Below, piece after piece: positions 26,512-35,156 of a stretch of DNA of 64,000 nucleotides. Each line of letters begins with the position of its first letter. Position 1 is the stretch's first letter. The notes below the pieces were generated by a model that made no database searches, was not told the origin of the DNA, and saw nothing but the letters and a program-made list of their open reading frames with translations. This DNA comes from Burkholderiales bacterium (GTDB lineage: Bacteria > Pseudomonadota > Gammaproteobacteria > Burkholderiales > Burkholderiaceae_C), in the NCBI GenBank assembly GCA_016703325.1, contig JADJCH010000060.1, forward strand, positions 1-64,000, in the 5' to 3' direction. A program made the translations under genes and the position numbers.

Positions 26512-28260
26512 ATGCCCGCCGGCATCTTCATCAGCTACCGCCGCCAGGAGGCGCTCGCCGAGGCGCGCGGCATCTATGAGCGGCTGCGCGCGGAGTTCGG
26601 TTCGAACAGCGTCTTCATCGACCTGGAAGGGCTGGATTGCGGCGAGGACTTCGTCGAGTCGCTCGACAAGCAGCTGCAGCACTGCCAGGTGCTGCTGGCG
26701 CTGATCGGCCCGCAGTGGCTGGCCGCGCCGGACGGCCACGGCGGGCGGCGGCTGGACGACGAGAACGACTTCGTGCGCATTGAGCTGCGCACCGCGCTGC
26801 AGCGCGGCATCCGCGTGGTGCCGGTGCTGCTCAACGGTGCGCTGATGCCACGCACCAACGACCTGCCCGTCGACCTGCAGCCGCTGCTGCGCCGCCAGGC
26901 GCTGGAGCTGGAGTTCCGCAAGTTCGATGCGGACATTGCCCGGCTGGTGGCCAGCCTGCGGCGAATCCTGACGCCGGCGGTTCCGCCTCCTGCAACCACG
27001 CCCACGCCCACGCCTGCCGCGAGCCCGACACCAGCGGCCCCACCGGCCCGGCCGGCGCCGGCTCCGCAGCCTGAGCCAAGGCCGGAACCTGCTCCGCCGC
27101 CGGTGCAGACGCTGCTGGGCACGTCTCAGGGCAGTGACGTCGGGAAGGGCGCTGGCTCGACCGGTGGTGCGGGACCGAAGCCGAAGACCGTCTTGATGGC
27201 GGCCGGCGTTGGCGCCGCCGTGTTGGGTGCCGTCTGGTTCGCCACCCGCACCCCCGGCCCGGCACCCGCAGCCGAGCAGGCTGTTGCTGCGGCCTCGGTT
27301 GCATCCAGCCCGGCCCCCGCTGCGGTGCAGCCCTCTCCCAAGTCGGAACCGCCCGCGGTCGCCAGCCCCGCAGCACCGCCCGCCCTCACGGCAGCCCAGG
27401 TGGAGGCACTGCGCAAGTTGAAGCCGGACGGGCAGGAGATCTACAAGAGCCTGGAGCTGAAGCCCAAGGCGGTTGCAGCCGCAACCGTGCTCTCCGTCGG
27501 TCAACGCTTTCGGGACTGCGATGACGACAGTTGCCCCTGGATGGTGGTGCTGCCGGCCGGCAGCTTCATGATGGGGTCGCCCGAAAGCGAGCCTGAGCGT
27601 GACAAGGACGAAGGCCCGCAGCACCGCGTGCAGGTGGCGTCGTTTGCCGTCGGCCAGTACGAGGTGACCTTCCGCCAATGGGATGCCTGCGTGGCGGCCG
27701 GTGGCTGCAAGGCCAAGCCGGGCGATGAAGGTTGGGGCCGCGGCCAGCGCCCGGTGATCAACGTCAGTTGGAACGACGCGCAGCAGTATGTGAAGTGGCT
27801 GAGCGCCAAGACCGGGCAGACCTACCGCCTGCCCAGCGAGGCGGAGTGGGAGTACGCCGCCCGTGCGGGCACCAGCACGCCCTTCGCCTTCGGCGAGCGC
27901 ATCACGACGGCGCAGGCCAATTTCGATGGCAACTCCACCTACAACGGCAGTGCCAAGGGCGAATATCGCCAGAAGACCTTGCCGGTGGGCAGTCTGGCGA
28001 AGAACGCGTGGGAGCTGTACGACCTGCATGGCAACGTGTGGGAGTGGGTGCAGGACTGTTGGCACGACAACTATCAAGGCGCGCCCAACAGCGGCCGCGC
28101 TTGGGTCAATGCCTGTTCGGGTGAAGATCGCCGCGTCCTGCGCGGCGGCGGCTGGGTCAACTCCCCTGACTACACCCGCTCCGCCGGCCGCAGCTGGAAC
28201 GCGCCCGACTACCGCAACTTCTACTCCGGTTTCCGTCTGTCCCGGACCCTTACCCCTTGA
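26512..28260 (+). CDS. TIR domain / transmembrane / formylglycine-generating-enzyme-like (SUMF1) fusion protein
   Basis: 582 residues. Order: TIR domain (1-150; IFISYRRQEALAEARGIYER, VFIDLEG, LIGPQWL, and E91 in NDFVRIELRTAL at the position of the NADase glutamate), a Pro/Ala-rich linker (about 155-200), one membrane helix (about 225-243), a second Ala/Pro linker, and an FGE-sulfatase (C-type-lectin-like) domain (about 338-582; PWMVVLPAGSFMMGSPESE, YRLPSEAEWEYAARAG, LHGNVWEWVQDCW, VLRGGGWVNSP, GFRLSR). The layout suggests TIR on one side of the membrane and the lectin-like domain on the other. TIR plus FGE occurs in predicted conflict systems and in variable proteins of diversity-generating retroelements; enzymatic FGE activity is not shown. 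It directly follows the toxin-antitoxin pair. Confidence 0.85.
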   Translation: MPAGIFISYRRQEALAEARGIYERLRAEFGSNSVFIDLEGLDCGEDFVESLDKQLQHCQVLLALIGPQWLAAPDGHGGRRLDDENDFVRIELRTALQRGIRVVPVLLNGALMPRTNDLPVDLQPLLRRQALELEFRKFDADIARLVASLRRILTPAVPPPATTPTPTPAASPTPAAPPARPAPAPQPEPRPEPAPPPVQTLLGTSQGSDVGKGAGSTGGAGPKPKTVLMAAGVGAAVLGAVWFATRTPGPAPAAEQAVAAASVASSPAPAAVQPSPKSEPPAVASPAAPPALTAAQVEALRKLKPDGQEIYKSLELKPKAVAAATVLSVGQRFRDCDDDSCPWMVVLPAGSFMMGSPESEPERDKDEGPQHRVQVASFAVGQYEVTFRQWDACVAAGGCKAKPGDEGWGRGQRPVINVSWNDAQQYVKWLSAKTGQTYRLPSEAEWEYAARAGTSTPFAFGERITTAQANFDGNSTYNGSAKGEYRQKTLPVGSLAKNAWELYDLHGNVWEWVQDCWHDNYQGAPNSGRAWVNACSGEDRRVLRGGGWVNSPDYTRSAGRSWNAPDYRNFYSGFRLSRTLTP

Positions 28261-28334
28261 TTCCTTGACTTCTTTACCCCTGGGTATCGAAGACGAAGAC
28301 AGGACCGCGCGGCGAGGAAGCGATGCGCGGGGGG

Positions 28335-28374
28335 GCGGGGGCAGCCGCCCCCGCAGCGCGCCGGGGAGGCGCGC
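28335..28374. repeat. Two adjacent GC hairpins after the TIR-FGE gene
   Basis: First: gcgggggc (28335-28342) and gcccccgc (28347-28354), an 8-bp stem with a 4-base loop. Second: gcgcgcc (28356-28362) and ggcgcgc (28368-28374) with a 5-base loop. No T-run follows. They could be transcription-stopping or mRNA-end structures, or a recombination-related cruciform. Confidence 0.5.
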
Positions 28375-28474
28375 CGGCCGGGTCTGTGACGATTTGTGCG
28401 TTGCAACAATTTTGCCGATTCCGGATGGCAAGATGCCCGCATCGCGCCGATGACCGGCGCCAAAGGGACCTGAC

Positions 28475-29587
28475 ATGCCGAATCGCCAGACTGCTGCCAC
28501 TGCCACAATCCCCCCCATCGACCTCGCCCTGCAGGGCGGCGGCTCGCATGGCGCCTTCACCTGGGGCGTGCTGGACGCGCTGCTGGAGGATGGGCGGCTG
28601 GCGTTTGATGGCGTCTCGGGCACCAGCGCCGGGGCGATGAATGCTGCCGTGCTGGGCTGCGGTTATGCGCGCGGGCTGGCACAGGGGGGCGGGGATCTCA
28701 CCGTCGCGCGGGGGGAGGCGCGGCGGGCGCTGCGGGCGTTCTGGAGCGATATCGGCGGGGCCAGTGGCTGCTTCGGGGTGCATGGCGGGTCTGCGGCGGG
28801 CAGCAGTGCCGCATCCGCCTGGCCGGCCTGGATGTTCAACCTGGACAGCTGGCCGATGTACGGGGTGTGGAACAGCTGGTGGCAGCAGTTCAGCCCCTAT
28901 CAGTTCAACCCGCTGAATGTGAATCCGCTGCGCGACATCCTGCTGCGCCATGTCGACCCCGCCCTGTTGGCGGCGGACACAGTGGCGGGGCAGCCGACGC
29001 TGAAGGTGTTTGTCACTGCCACGTCGGTGAGCACCGGCGCACCCAAGGTGTTCCAGGGCGCGGCGCTGACGATCGAGGCGCTGCTGGCCTCGGCCTGCCT
29101 GCCGAACATGTTCCAGTCGGTGGTGATCGACGGCGAGGCGTATTGGGATGGCGGCTACGCCGGCAACCCGGCGCTGTGGCCGCTGGTGGACCAGACGCAA
29201 TCACTCGATCTGCTGCTGGTGCAGATCAACCCGGCGGTGCGCCCTGGGGTGCCGACCACCGCCACCGAGATCGCCGACCGGGTCAATGAGATCACCTTCA
29301 ACGCCAGCCTGGTGGCGCAGCTGCGAGCCATCGAGTTCGTGCAGCGGCTGGTGGATCGCCACGCGCTGGACGAGCAGGAGTACAAGAACCTGCGCCTGCA
29401 CCGCGTGGCAGACGAGGCGGGGCTGGCGGCCTACGATGCCTCCAGCAAGCTCAACACCGACCCGCGGCTGCTGGATGCGCTGTTCCACCTCGGCCGCGGC
29501 GCGGGTGAGCGTTGGCTGGCCGAGCACGCTGCCGACGTGGGCCAGCGCGGCTCCACCTCGATCCGCCAGGCCTTCCTGGGCGGTTGA
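28475..29587 (+). CDS. Patatin-like phospholipase
   Basis: 370 residues. Glycine-rich oxyanion motif LALQGGGSHGAFTWGVLDAL, nucleophile elbow GVSGTSAGAMNAAVLG (GXSXG serine) and catalytic Asp in YWDGGYAGNPALWPL are all present, giving an intact Ser-Asp dyad. Family members cleave acyl esters of lipids. It is convergent with the PHA synthase gene. Patatins close to phaC have been proposed to act in polyester or granule-lipid metabolism; here this is only context. The start ATG at 28475 gives MPNRQTAA. Confidence 0.88.
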   Translation: MPNRQTAATATIPPIDLALQGGGSHGAFTWGVLDALLEDGRLAFDGVSGTSAGAMNAAVLGCGYARGLAQGGGDLTVARGEARRALRAFWSDIGGASGCFGVHGGSAAGSSAASAWPAWMFNLDSWPMYGVWNSWWQQFSPYQFNPLNVNPLRDILLRHVDPALLAADTVAGQPTLKVFVTATSVSTGAPKVFQGAALTIEALLASACLPNMFQSVVIDGEAYWDGGYAGNPALWPLVDQTQSLDLLLVQINPAVRPGVPTTATEIADRVNEITFNASLVAQLRAIEFVQRLVDRHALDEQEYKNLRLHRVADEAGLAAYDASSKLNTDPRLLDALFHLGRGAGERWLAEHAADVGQRGSTSIRQAFLGG

Positions 29588-29606
29588 GACCGGGCAGCGG
29601 CTCCAG

Positions 29607-29640
29607 CAAAAAGGAAAACGGCCGGGTGGGGCCCGGCCGT
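29607..29640 (-). terminator. Rho-independent terminator after phaC
   Basis: A perfect 9-bp stem acggccggg (29618-29626) and cccggccgt (29632-29640), followed on the minus strand by TTTTCCTTTTT. It lies between the convergent patatin and phaC genes. Confidence 0.8.
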
Positions 29641-29674
29641 TGAGGTGAGTCCTCAGGGGCAGCTCAGTCGCTGC

Positions 29675-31516
29675 TCAGTCGCCGTAGCACTCGTGGATGT
29701 AGCGGCCCGGCGCCGCTTCCAGCACGGACTCGGCCGCGATCTTGCGGGGCTTGACCGTGCCGCTGCTGTGGGACTTGAGCCAGGCGTCCCAGGCTTCCCA
29801 CCAGGAGCCTTCGTGGCGAACGGCGGCCTGTTCCCAGGCGTCGGGGGCCATCCAGGGCGCCTGGGCCGGGGTGGTCAGGATGCGGTAGTGGCGGCGGGCA
29901 TGGCCGGGTTCGCTGACGATGCCGGCGTTGTGGCCGCCGTTGGCCAGCGCGAAGGTGACGTCGGTGGACGTCATGTTGTGGATCTTGTAGACCGAGCGCC
30001 AGGGGGAGACGTGGTCCTTCTCGGTGCCGACCACGAACATCGGCACACGCAGGTCGGACAGCGCCACCGGCCGGTCTTCCACCTCGTAGCGGTGCTCGGC
30101 CAGCTGGTTCTCCAGGTACAGGCGGTGCAGGTACTGGCTGTGCATGCGCGCAGGCATGCGGGTGGTGTCGGCGTTCCAGGCCATCAGGTCGTTCGGGTCG
30201 GTGCGTTCGCCGAACAGGTAGGCGCGCATGCGGGCCGACCAGACCAGGTCGCGGGCATGCAGGAACTGGAAGGAGCCGGCCATCTGCTTGCCGGTGAGGT
30301 AACCGCGCTCGCGCATCATGGCTTCGAGCAGGTGCACCTGGGATTCGTCGATGAAGATGCCCAGCTCGCCGGGCTCCTTGAAGTCGGTCTCGGCGGCCAG
30401 CAGGGTGACGCTGGCCAGCGCCGGCATGCGGTCGGCACCCTGGACCTGCTGCGGGCGCGCCAGCGCGGCCGAGGCGATGGCCAGCAGCGTGCCGCCCAGG
30501 CAGTAGCCGCAGGCGTGCACCGGCTGGTCGGGCACCAGGCGGGCGATGGCCTGGAGCGGCTCGAAGATGCCCCAGTTCAGGTAGTCGTTGAACTCGATGG
30601 CGGCATCCGACTCGTCCGGGTTGTGCCAGCTGAGGATGAAGACGGTGTGGCCCTGGCCGACCAGCCAGCGCACGAAGGAGTTGTGCGGGCTGAGGTCGAG
30701 GATGTAGTACTTCATGATCCACGAAGGGACGATGAAGATGGGCTCGGCCTGGACCTTCTTGACCTGGGGATCGGGTTCGTACTGGATCAGCTCGACCAGC
30801 CGGTTGCGAAACACCACCGCACCCGGGGTGATGGCCACATCCTGGCCGGGCAGGTAGCTGCGCTCGCGCGGCGTCAGGCGCGGCAGGCCGTGCGATTCAC
30901 GCCAGTCGTCCAGGGCTGTTTCGGCGCCGCGCAGCAGGTTGCTGCCGGCCTGCTGGCGGGTGGTCTCCAGCAGCTCTGGGTTGACCGGGCAATTGCTGGG
31001 GCTGAGCATGTCCATCCACTGGCGCGCAAAGGCGTGCACCACGTCGGTGTGGTGGCGGTTCATGCCTTCGAGCTGGGTGGCGTTGTCCCACCAGCGTTCG
31101 GCCTGGTGGTGGGCCTGCACCCAGCCGGCCCAGGGCCATTGCTGCCACTGCGGCGCGGCAAAACGCGGGTCGCGCAGAGGCTGCTTGTCAACGATGTGGG
31201 TGCTGGCGTCCGGACCGTGTTCACCGCCGCCGAAGCTGCTGGACAGCCATTCGATGCCGGCGGCCTGGGCCTGGGCTGCCAGGCCGAGGGCCAGGGCCGG
31301 CTGGGTGGCCAGGTGCATGGCCCAGTCCTGCCAGGCCAGCGCCAGGGTGATGGGCGACAGGCCACCGCCGATGCGGCCGTACAAGGCATGCAGACCGCGG
31401 TCGAACTCATGGGCAGCGTCCGTCCTGCGGGCCGGCCGGGGCGTGGGAAGGTGGGCTCGGGGTGCGGCGACCATCGGGGCCTGACCGACCGAAGAGGGTT
31501 GAGTGGAATCCGGCAT
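29675..31516 (-). CDS. phaC: Class I poly(3-hydroxyalkanoate) synthase
   Basis: About 613 residues from the ATG at 31514-31516; a TTG at 31609 is an alternative. The lipase-like box CGYCLGG carries the catalytic cysteine; the triad Asp is in VGTEKDHVSPW and the His in ANGGHNAGIV. An N-terminal PhaC domain with WWDNATQLEGMNRHHTDVVH precedes the alpha/beta-hydrolase core. PhaC polymerises 3-hydroxyacyl-CoA into storage polyester on granules. No phaA, phaB or phaR is next to it, so the locus is a lone synthase, possibly a second copy in this genome. Confidence 0.93.
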   Translation of the reverse strand: MPDSTQPSSVGQAPMVAAPRAHLPTPRPARRTDAAHEFDRGLHALYGRIGGGLSPITLALAWQDWAMHLATQPALALGLAAQAQAAGIEWLSSSFGGGEHGPDASTHIVDKQPLRDPRFAAPQWQQWPWAGWVQAHHQAERWWDNATQLEGMNRHHTDVVHAFARQWMDMLSPSNCPVNPELLETTRQQAGSNLLRGAETALDDWRESHGLPRLTPRERSYLPGQDVAITPGAVVFRNRLVELIQYEPDPQVKKVQAEPIFIVPSWIMKYYILDLSPHNSFVRWLVGQGHTVFILSWHNPDESDAAIEFNDYLNWGIFEPLQAIARLVPDQPVHACGYCLGGTLLAIASAALARPQQVQGADRMPALASVTLLAAETDFKEPGELGIFIDESQVHLLEAMMRERGYLTGKQMAGSFQFLHARDLVWSARMRAYLFGERTDPNDLMAWNADTTRMPARMHSQYLHRLYLENQLAEHRYEVEDRPVALSDLRVPMFVVGTEKDHVSPWRSVYKIHNMTSTDVTFALANGGHNAGIVSEPGHARRHYRILTTPAQAPWMAPDAWEQAAVRHEGSWWEAWDAWLKSHSSGTVKPRKIAAESVLEAAPGRYIHECYGD

Positions 31517-31709
31517 GGCGCTCAAGAGTGGGTTGTGTTGATCGGGGAGTAGAACCGCCTTGGTTGAGGCCGGCAACGCCCCGCGGTGGATGTGATTGAC
31601 CCGGCTCAAGTTCCGCGCGCCGCCAAGGCCTCCCGCCGTGAGGCCCTGCTCACGGCACTTGCGCCGTTGGCAGCGGACCTGATGCGCAGTGGCAGGCCAG
31701 GCGTTGCCC

Positions 31710-34700
31710 TCACGGTTGGGCGCGGGTCAGGTGCACCGGCGGTGCCGGGCTGCCGCAGGGGGCCTGGGTCAGCATCGGCTGCAACGCCGGCACCAGGGCC
31801 TTCATCAGCTGGGAGGGCATGGCGCTGGTGAATTTGTACTTGGCCGCATCCGGTTCGTGCACGTAGGCCATCATGGTGCCGAAGTAGCGGTCGCCGATCA
31901 GGAAGGCCAGCGTGGCGGTGCGGTTCACCACCCGGGAGGACAGCAGCACCCCCCCCTTGCCGTAGGTGTCGAAGCGGTGGTCGCCGGTGCCCGTCTTGCC
32001 GCCGATGGCCACCGCCTTGCCGTCCGGCCCGGTGAGGGCGCCGGACAGGCGCTTGGCGGTGCCCTGTTCGACCACTTCCACCAGCGCCTTGCGGGTGATG
32101 CGGGCCACTTCGGCCGGCAGCACCCGCTCGCCGCCGGCGGGTTTCAGGTCAAAACGGCTCTCGTAGGGGGTGCCCTGGGCGAACTGCAGGCCGGTGAGGC
32201 GCGCCACCGGCAGGCGCACGCCGTCGTTGACGATCACCCCCATCAGCTCGGCCAGCGCGGCCGGGCGGTCGCCGGAGGCGCCCAGGGCGCTGGCGTAGGA
32301 CGGCGTGAGCGCGTCGAAGGGGTAACCCAGGCGCTTCCAGCGCTTCTGGATCTCCTTGAATCCGTCCTGCTCCAGCAGGCTGCGGATGCGTACGTCCTGG
32401 GCGGACTTGTGGCGGGTCTTGAACAGCCAGGTGTAGACCTCCTGCCGTTCATCCTTGCTGGCGGTGATCACCTCGCCCAGACCGGCGCCGGGGTGCTGGC
32501 GCAGGTGCCCCACCAGCCAGAGCTCCAGCGGGTGCACGCCGGCCACGTAGCCGCGATCGTCCAGGTTCATCACCGCCGGGTTGTACTGGGCAATCAGGGT
32601 GGCGGCGCTGCGTGCGCGTGCCCTTGGTGCCGACGCAGCGGCGGCGGGCGCCGGCAGGTAGCGATCCAGGAAGGCCTGCAACTGCTCCGGTGTGGCCTGC
32701 GGCTCGAAGGTGAGGAAGATCGCCGCCAGCCGCGACGGCGTCGGCCGCAGCCGCCCGAGCAGCAGAGCCTCGGCCTCTTCGGCGGTCTTGCCCTGGTACT
32801 TGGCGTGAAAGCGCGAGAGGAATTCGCGCCCCTCCTTGTCCGCGAAGCGGGCCAGGTACTCCTGGCGCCGTGGGTCGGCCGGGTCTTCCAGCCAGTTCAC
32901 GCCGGCACCGGCCTGCCGGTACATGACATGGTGCACCACCTGGCGCATCAGGCGGATGAAGGGCAGGTTGGTGGAGCGGCGCAGCGCCTCGTAGAGGTTG
33001 ACGATGCGGCCGTTGTCCTCCGGATCGAAGTTCTCGAAGGTGTGCTGCCCGCCGCCGGTGAAGAAGACCTCGTAGGGGCTGGCGGAGAACCTGCGCTGCA
33101 TTGCCGCCTCCAGCATGGCGTCCAGGCTGCGGTCCTTGGTGATCAGCAGGTGGTCGCGCGCCCACAGGCCCAGCACGTCCTTGGTGTGGATGGACTCGGC
33201 CTTCAACTGCTCGGGCGTGAGCGGTGACCAGCGGGCATGTGCTTCGGCCACCAGCTCCAGGTAGGTCACGAGGGTGCGCAGCTTGGAAGTGGAGCCCAGG
33301 TCCAGGCGGGCGCCTTCGTTGATGTCGAAGGGCTGGTCGCCACTGTCGGTCTGCACCCGCACCAGGTTGGCTCCGGGGGTGCGTTCCAACAGGGTGAAGC
33401 TGAAGGAGATGGGGCTCGGGTCATCGCCTTCGCTGAGCAGCCGGAAGCCATACAGCCCGGCCGCCCGGGCGCCTTCGGGCGTGGCCAGGCTGCGCAACAG
33501 GCGGGTGGCGGCGCGCTGGGCCTGGCTGTCCAGGCTGCTGCGGGCCACCAGGTCGAGCCGGTCGAGTTCGTACACCCGCTCGACGCCCAACATCGACGAC
33601 AGGCGGGTGCGCAGCGCCGTGCTCGCCTTGCGCTCCACGAAGGACACCGGTGTCCGCACGGGGGCCTGCGGCTGCAGCTTCAGCCGGCTGGCCAGCGCCG
33701 CATCGCGCAACGCAGTGGAGATGACCCCGGCCTGGGCCAGCACCCGCAGGTGCGCATCGACCAGCGTTCCCAGGTCCTGGATGCCGTCGAGCAGGTAGTA
33801 GGACGGCCTGCGCTGCGCCACCATCAGCGCCAGTGCCTGCTTGAATGCGGCGGCCTGTTCGGCCAGCGGCACCTGGCCGGCCGGGGTGCGCAGCAGGCGG
33901 TTGAATTCGTCGAAATCCCGGCCGAACCAGGCCCACAGCCCGTCGCCCATGCCGTTGATCTCGCCGAAGCCGGCGCGCGCGGCCAGCGGCACGCTGTTCA
34001 GGTAGTCCAGCGCGATCTCGCGGCGGCGCGCGCGGGTGTCCTCGCCCTGGCTGTAGGCGCGCAGGGTGGCACTGGCCATCTGCCTCAGCTTCTCCGCCGG
34101 GGAGTCGGTGCGACCCTCGGGGGAATGGCGGTACTTCTCGATCTGCGTGGCCAGCGTGCTGCCGCCGCCACCGGAGTGGTCATCCACCACGGTGCGCACC
34201 GCGCGGTCCAGCACGGCGCGGCCGAAGCGGTCCCATTCCACCGCCGGGTTGCGGGAGGGCACACGCTCGTCGAGCAGCTCCCGGTTCTCGATGAACAGCA
34301 GCGCCTGCACCAGCAGCGGCGGAGCGTCCTCGAAACGGGCGTAGGTGCGCTCCGGGTAACGCACGCCGAACAGCGAGTCGGCCCGGCAGTCCAGCAGGTC
34401 CAGGCCACCCTGGGGCTTCTCGCGGTAGATGGGGAAAAGCCCCTGCGCGGTGAGGTCCAGCATGCGTGGCGACATGCGGGCCTGCTCGGTGATGCCGAAG
34501 CCCTGCGACTGCAGCCGCTGCGAGAACGCCGGCAGGCGGCTGTAGCCCAGGCGCTCGTCGTAGGGGCCCGGGCCGGGGAAGCGCACAGCGTCGCTGGGGC
34601 CCGGGCCGAGTTCGAAACGGCTCTGCCCGGCCAGGTCGGCAGCGATGCGGGCCTGCAGCGTGGAGTGTTCAAACTCGTACCAGAGTGCGGCGGCAGCGGT

Positions 34701-34982
34701 GGCCAGCAGGGCCAGGCCGGCGGTGAACAGCAGCGGCCGGCGCAGGTTGCGGCCTTTGGGTGGGGCTGGCGGGGCTGCCGGAAGCGCCACCGCCGACGCT
34801 GGGTCGATCCCGGGGCCATCGGTCAGGCTGGTCGGCGCGATCGACGCGATCGGCGCGGCCGCAGAGGGCTCACCCGGTCCGGCAGCCGCTGCGGTTGGAT
34901 CGGCCGCAGCAGTTCCAGGCAAGGGTGTCGGTTCGGGATCGGGTGCGGAAGGGGGCTGGCCGGAGGCGTCGGGTCGTGTCAA
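31710..34982 (-). CDS. Large bifunctional penicillin-binding protein (GT51 + transpeptidase), divergent
   Basis: 1090 residues. A Pro/Ala-rich cytoplasmic head (1-75) precedes a membrane anchor (about 82-101) and a GT51 region (about 200-380) with GGGGSTLATQIEKYRHS and KLRQMASATLRAYS motifs. The usual EDxxFxxHxG motif is altered to IENRELLDERVPSRNP. The transpeptidase (about 480-1050) keeps the active-site STSK (LDLGSTSKLRT), STN (RRSTNLPFIRL) and KTG (GGKTGTGDHRF). Such proteins build and cross-link peptidoglycan in the periplasm. It is longer and more divergent than PBP1a/1b/1c, so I give no symbol. No regulatory element is obvious upstream. Confidence 0.85.
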   Translation of the reverse strand: MTRPDASGQPPSAPDPEPTPLPGTAAADPTAAAAGPGEPSAAAPIASIAPTSLTDGPGIDPASAVALPAAPPAPPKGRNLRRPLLFTAGLALLATAAAALWYEFEHSTLQARIAADLAGQSRFELGPGPSDAVRFPGPGPYDERLGYSRLPAFSQRLQSQGFGITEQARMSPRMLDLTAQGLFPIYREKPQGGLDLLDCRADSLFGVRYPERTYARFEDAPPLLVQALLFIENRELLDERVPSRNPAVEWDRFGRAVLDRAVRTVVDDHSGGGGSTLATQIEKYRHSPEGRTDSPAEKLRQMASATLRAYSQGEDTRARRREIALDYLNSVPLAARAGFGEINGMGDGLWAWFGRDFDEFNRLLRTPAGQVPLAEQAAAFKQALALMVAQRRPSYYLLDGIQDLGTLVDAHLRVLAQAGVISTALRDAALASRLKLQPQAPVRTPVSFVERKASTALRTRLSSMLGVERVYELDRLDLVARSSLDSQAQRAATRLLRSLATPEGARAAGLYGFRLLSEGDDPSPISFSFTLLERTPGANLVRVQTDSGDQPFDINEGARLDLGSTSKLRTLVTYLELVAEAHARWSPLTPEQLKAESIHTKDVLGLWARDHLLITKDRSLDAMLEAAMQRRFSASPYEVFFTGGGQHTFENFDPEDNGRIVNLYEALRRSTNLPFIRLMRQVVHHVMYRQAGAGVNWLEDPADPRRQEYLARFADKEGREFLSRFHAKYQGKTAEEAEALLLGRLRPTPSRLAAIFLTFEPQATPEQLQAFLDRYLPAPAAAASAPRARARSAATLIAQYNPAVMNLDDRGYVAGVHPLELWLVGHLRQHPGAGLGEVITASKDERQEVYTWLFKTRHKSAQDVRIRSLLEQDGFKEIQKRWKRLGYPFDALTPSYASALGASGDRPAALAELMGVIVNDGVRLPVARLTGLQFAQGTPYESRFDLKPAGGERVLPAEVARITRKALVEVVEQGTAKRLSGALTGPDGKAVAIGGKTGTGDHRFDTYGKGGVLLSSRVVNRTATLAFLIGDRYFGTMMAYVHEPDAAKYKFTSAMPSQLMKALVPALQPMLTQAPCGSPAPPVHLTRAQP

Positions 34983-35156
34983 GGCAGGCTCGCAGAATCC
35001 CCGCGATGTTGCCCAAACGCGGCAGACCCTGGCGGGTGATGGAACACCCCCAAGATAGCCTGACTCCCGGGATCGAATCTGTCAGTTGTTCACATTCGGC
35101 CGCTGCCCGGTACATCCGGTTGCAGTCCTGGGCCATAAACCGCGTTTTCAGTGGCC

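Noticed and set aside
26512..29587. A complete diversity-generating retroelement around the TIR-FGE gene
   Set aside because: No reverse transcriptase (YxDD) gene, accessory protein or template repeat is visible in the window, so only the target-like protein can be proposed.
29645..35039. Long plus-strand open frames opposite phaC and the penicillin-binding protein
   Set aside because: They show shadow composition without motifs, while the minus-strand frames carry full catalytic motifs.
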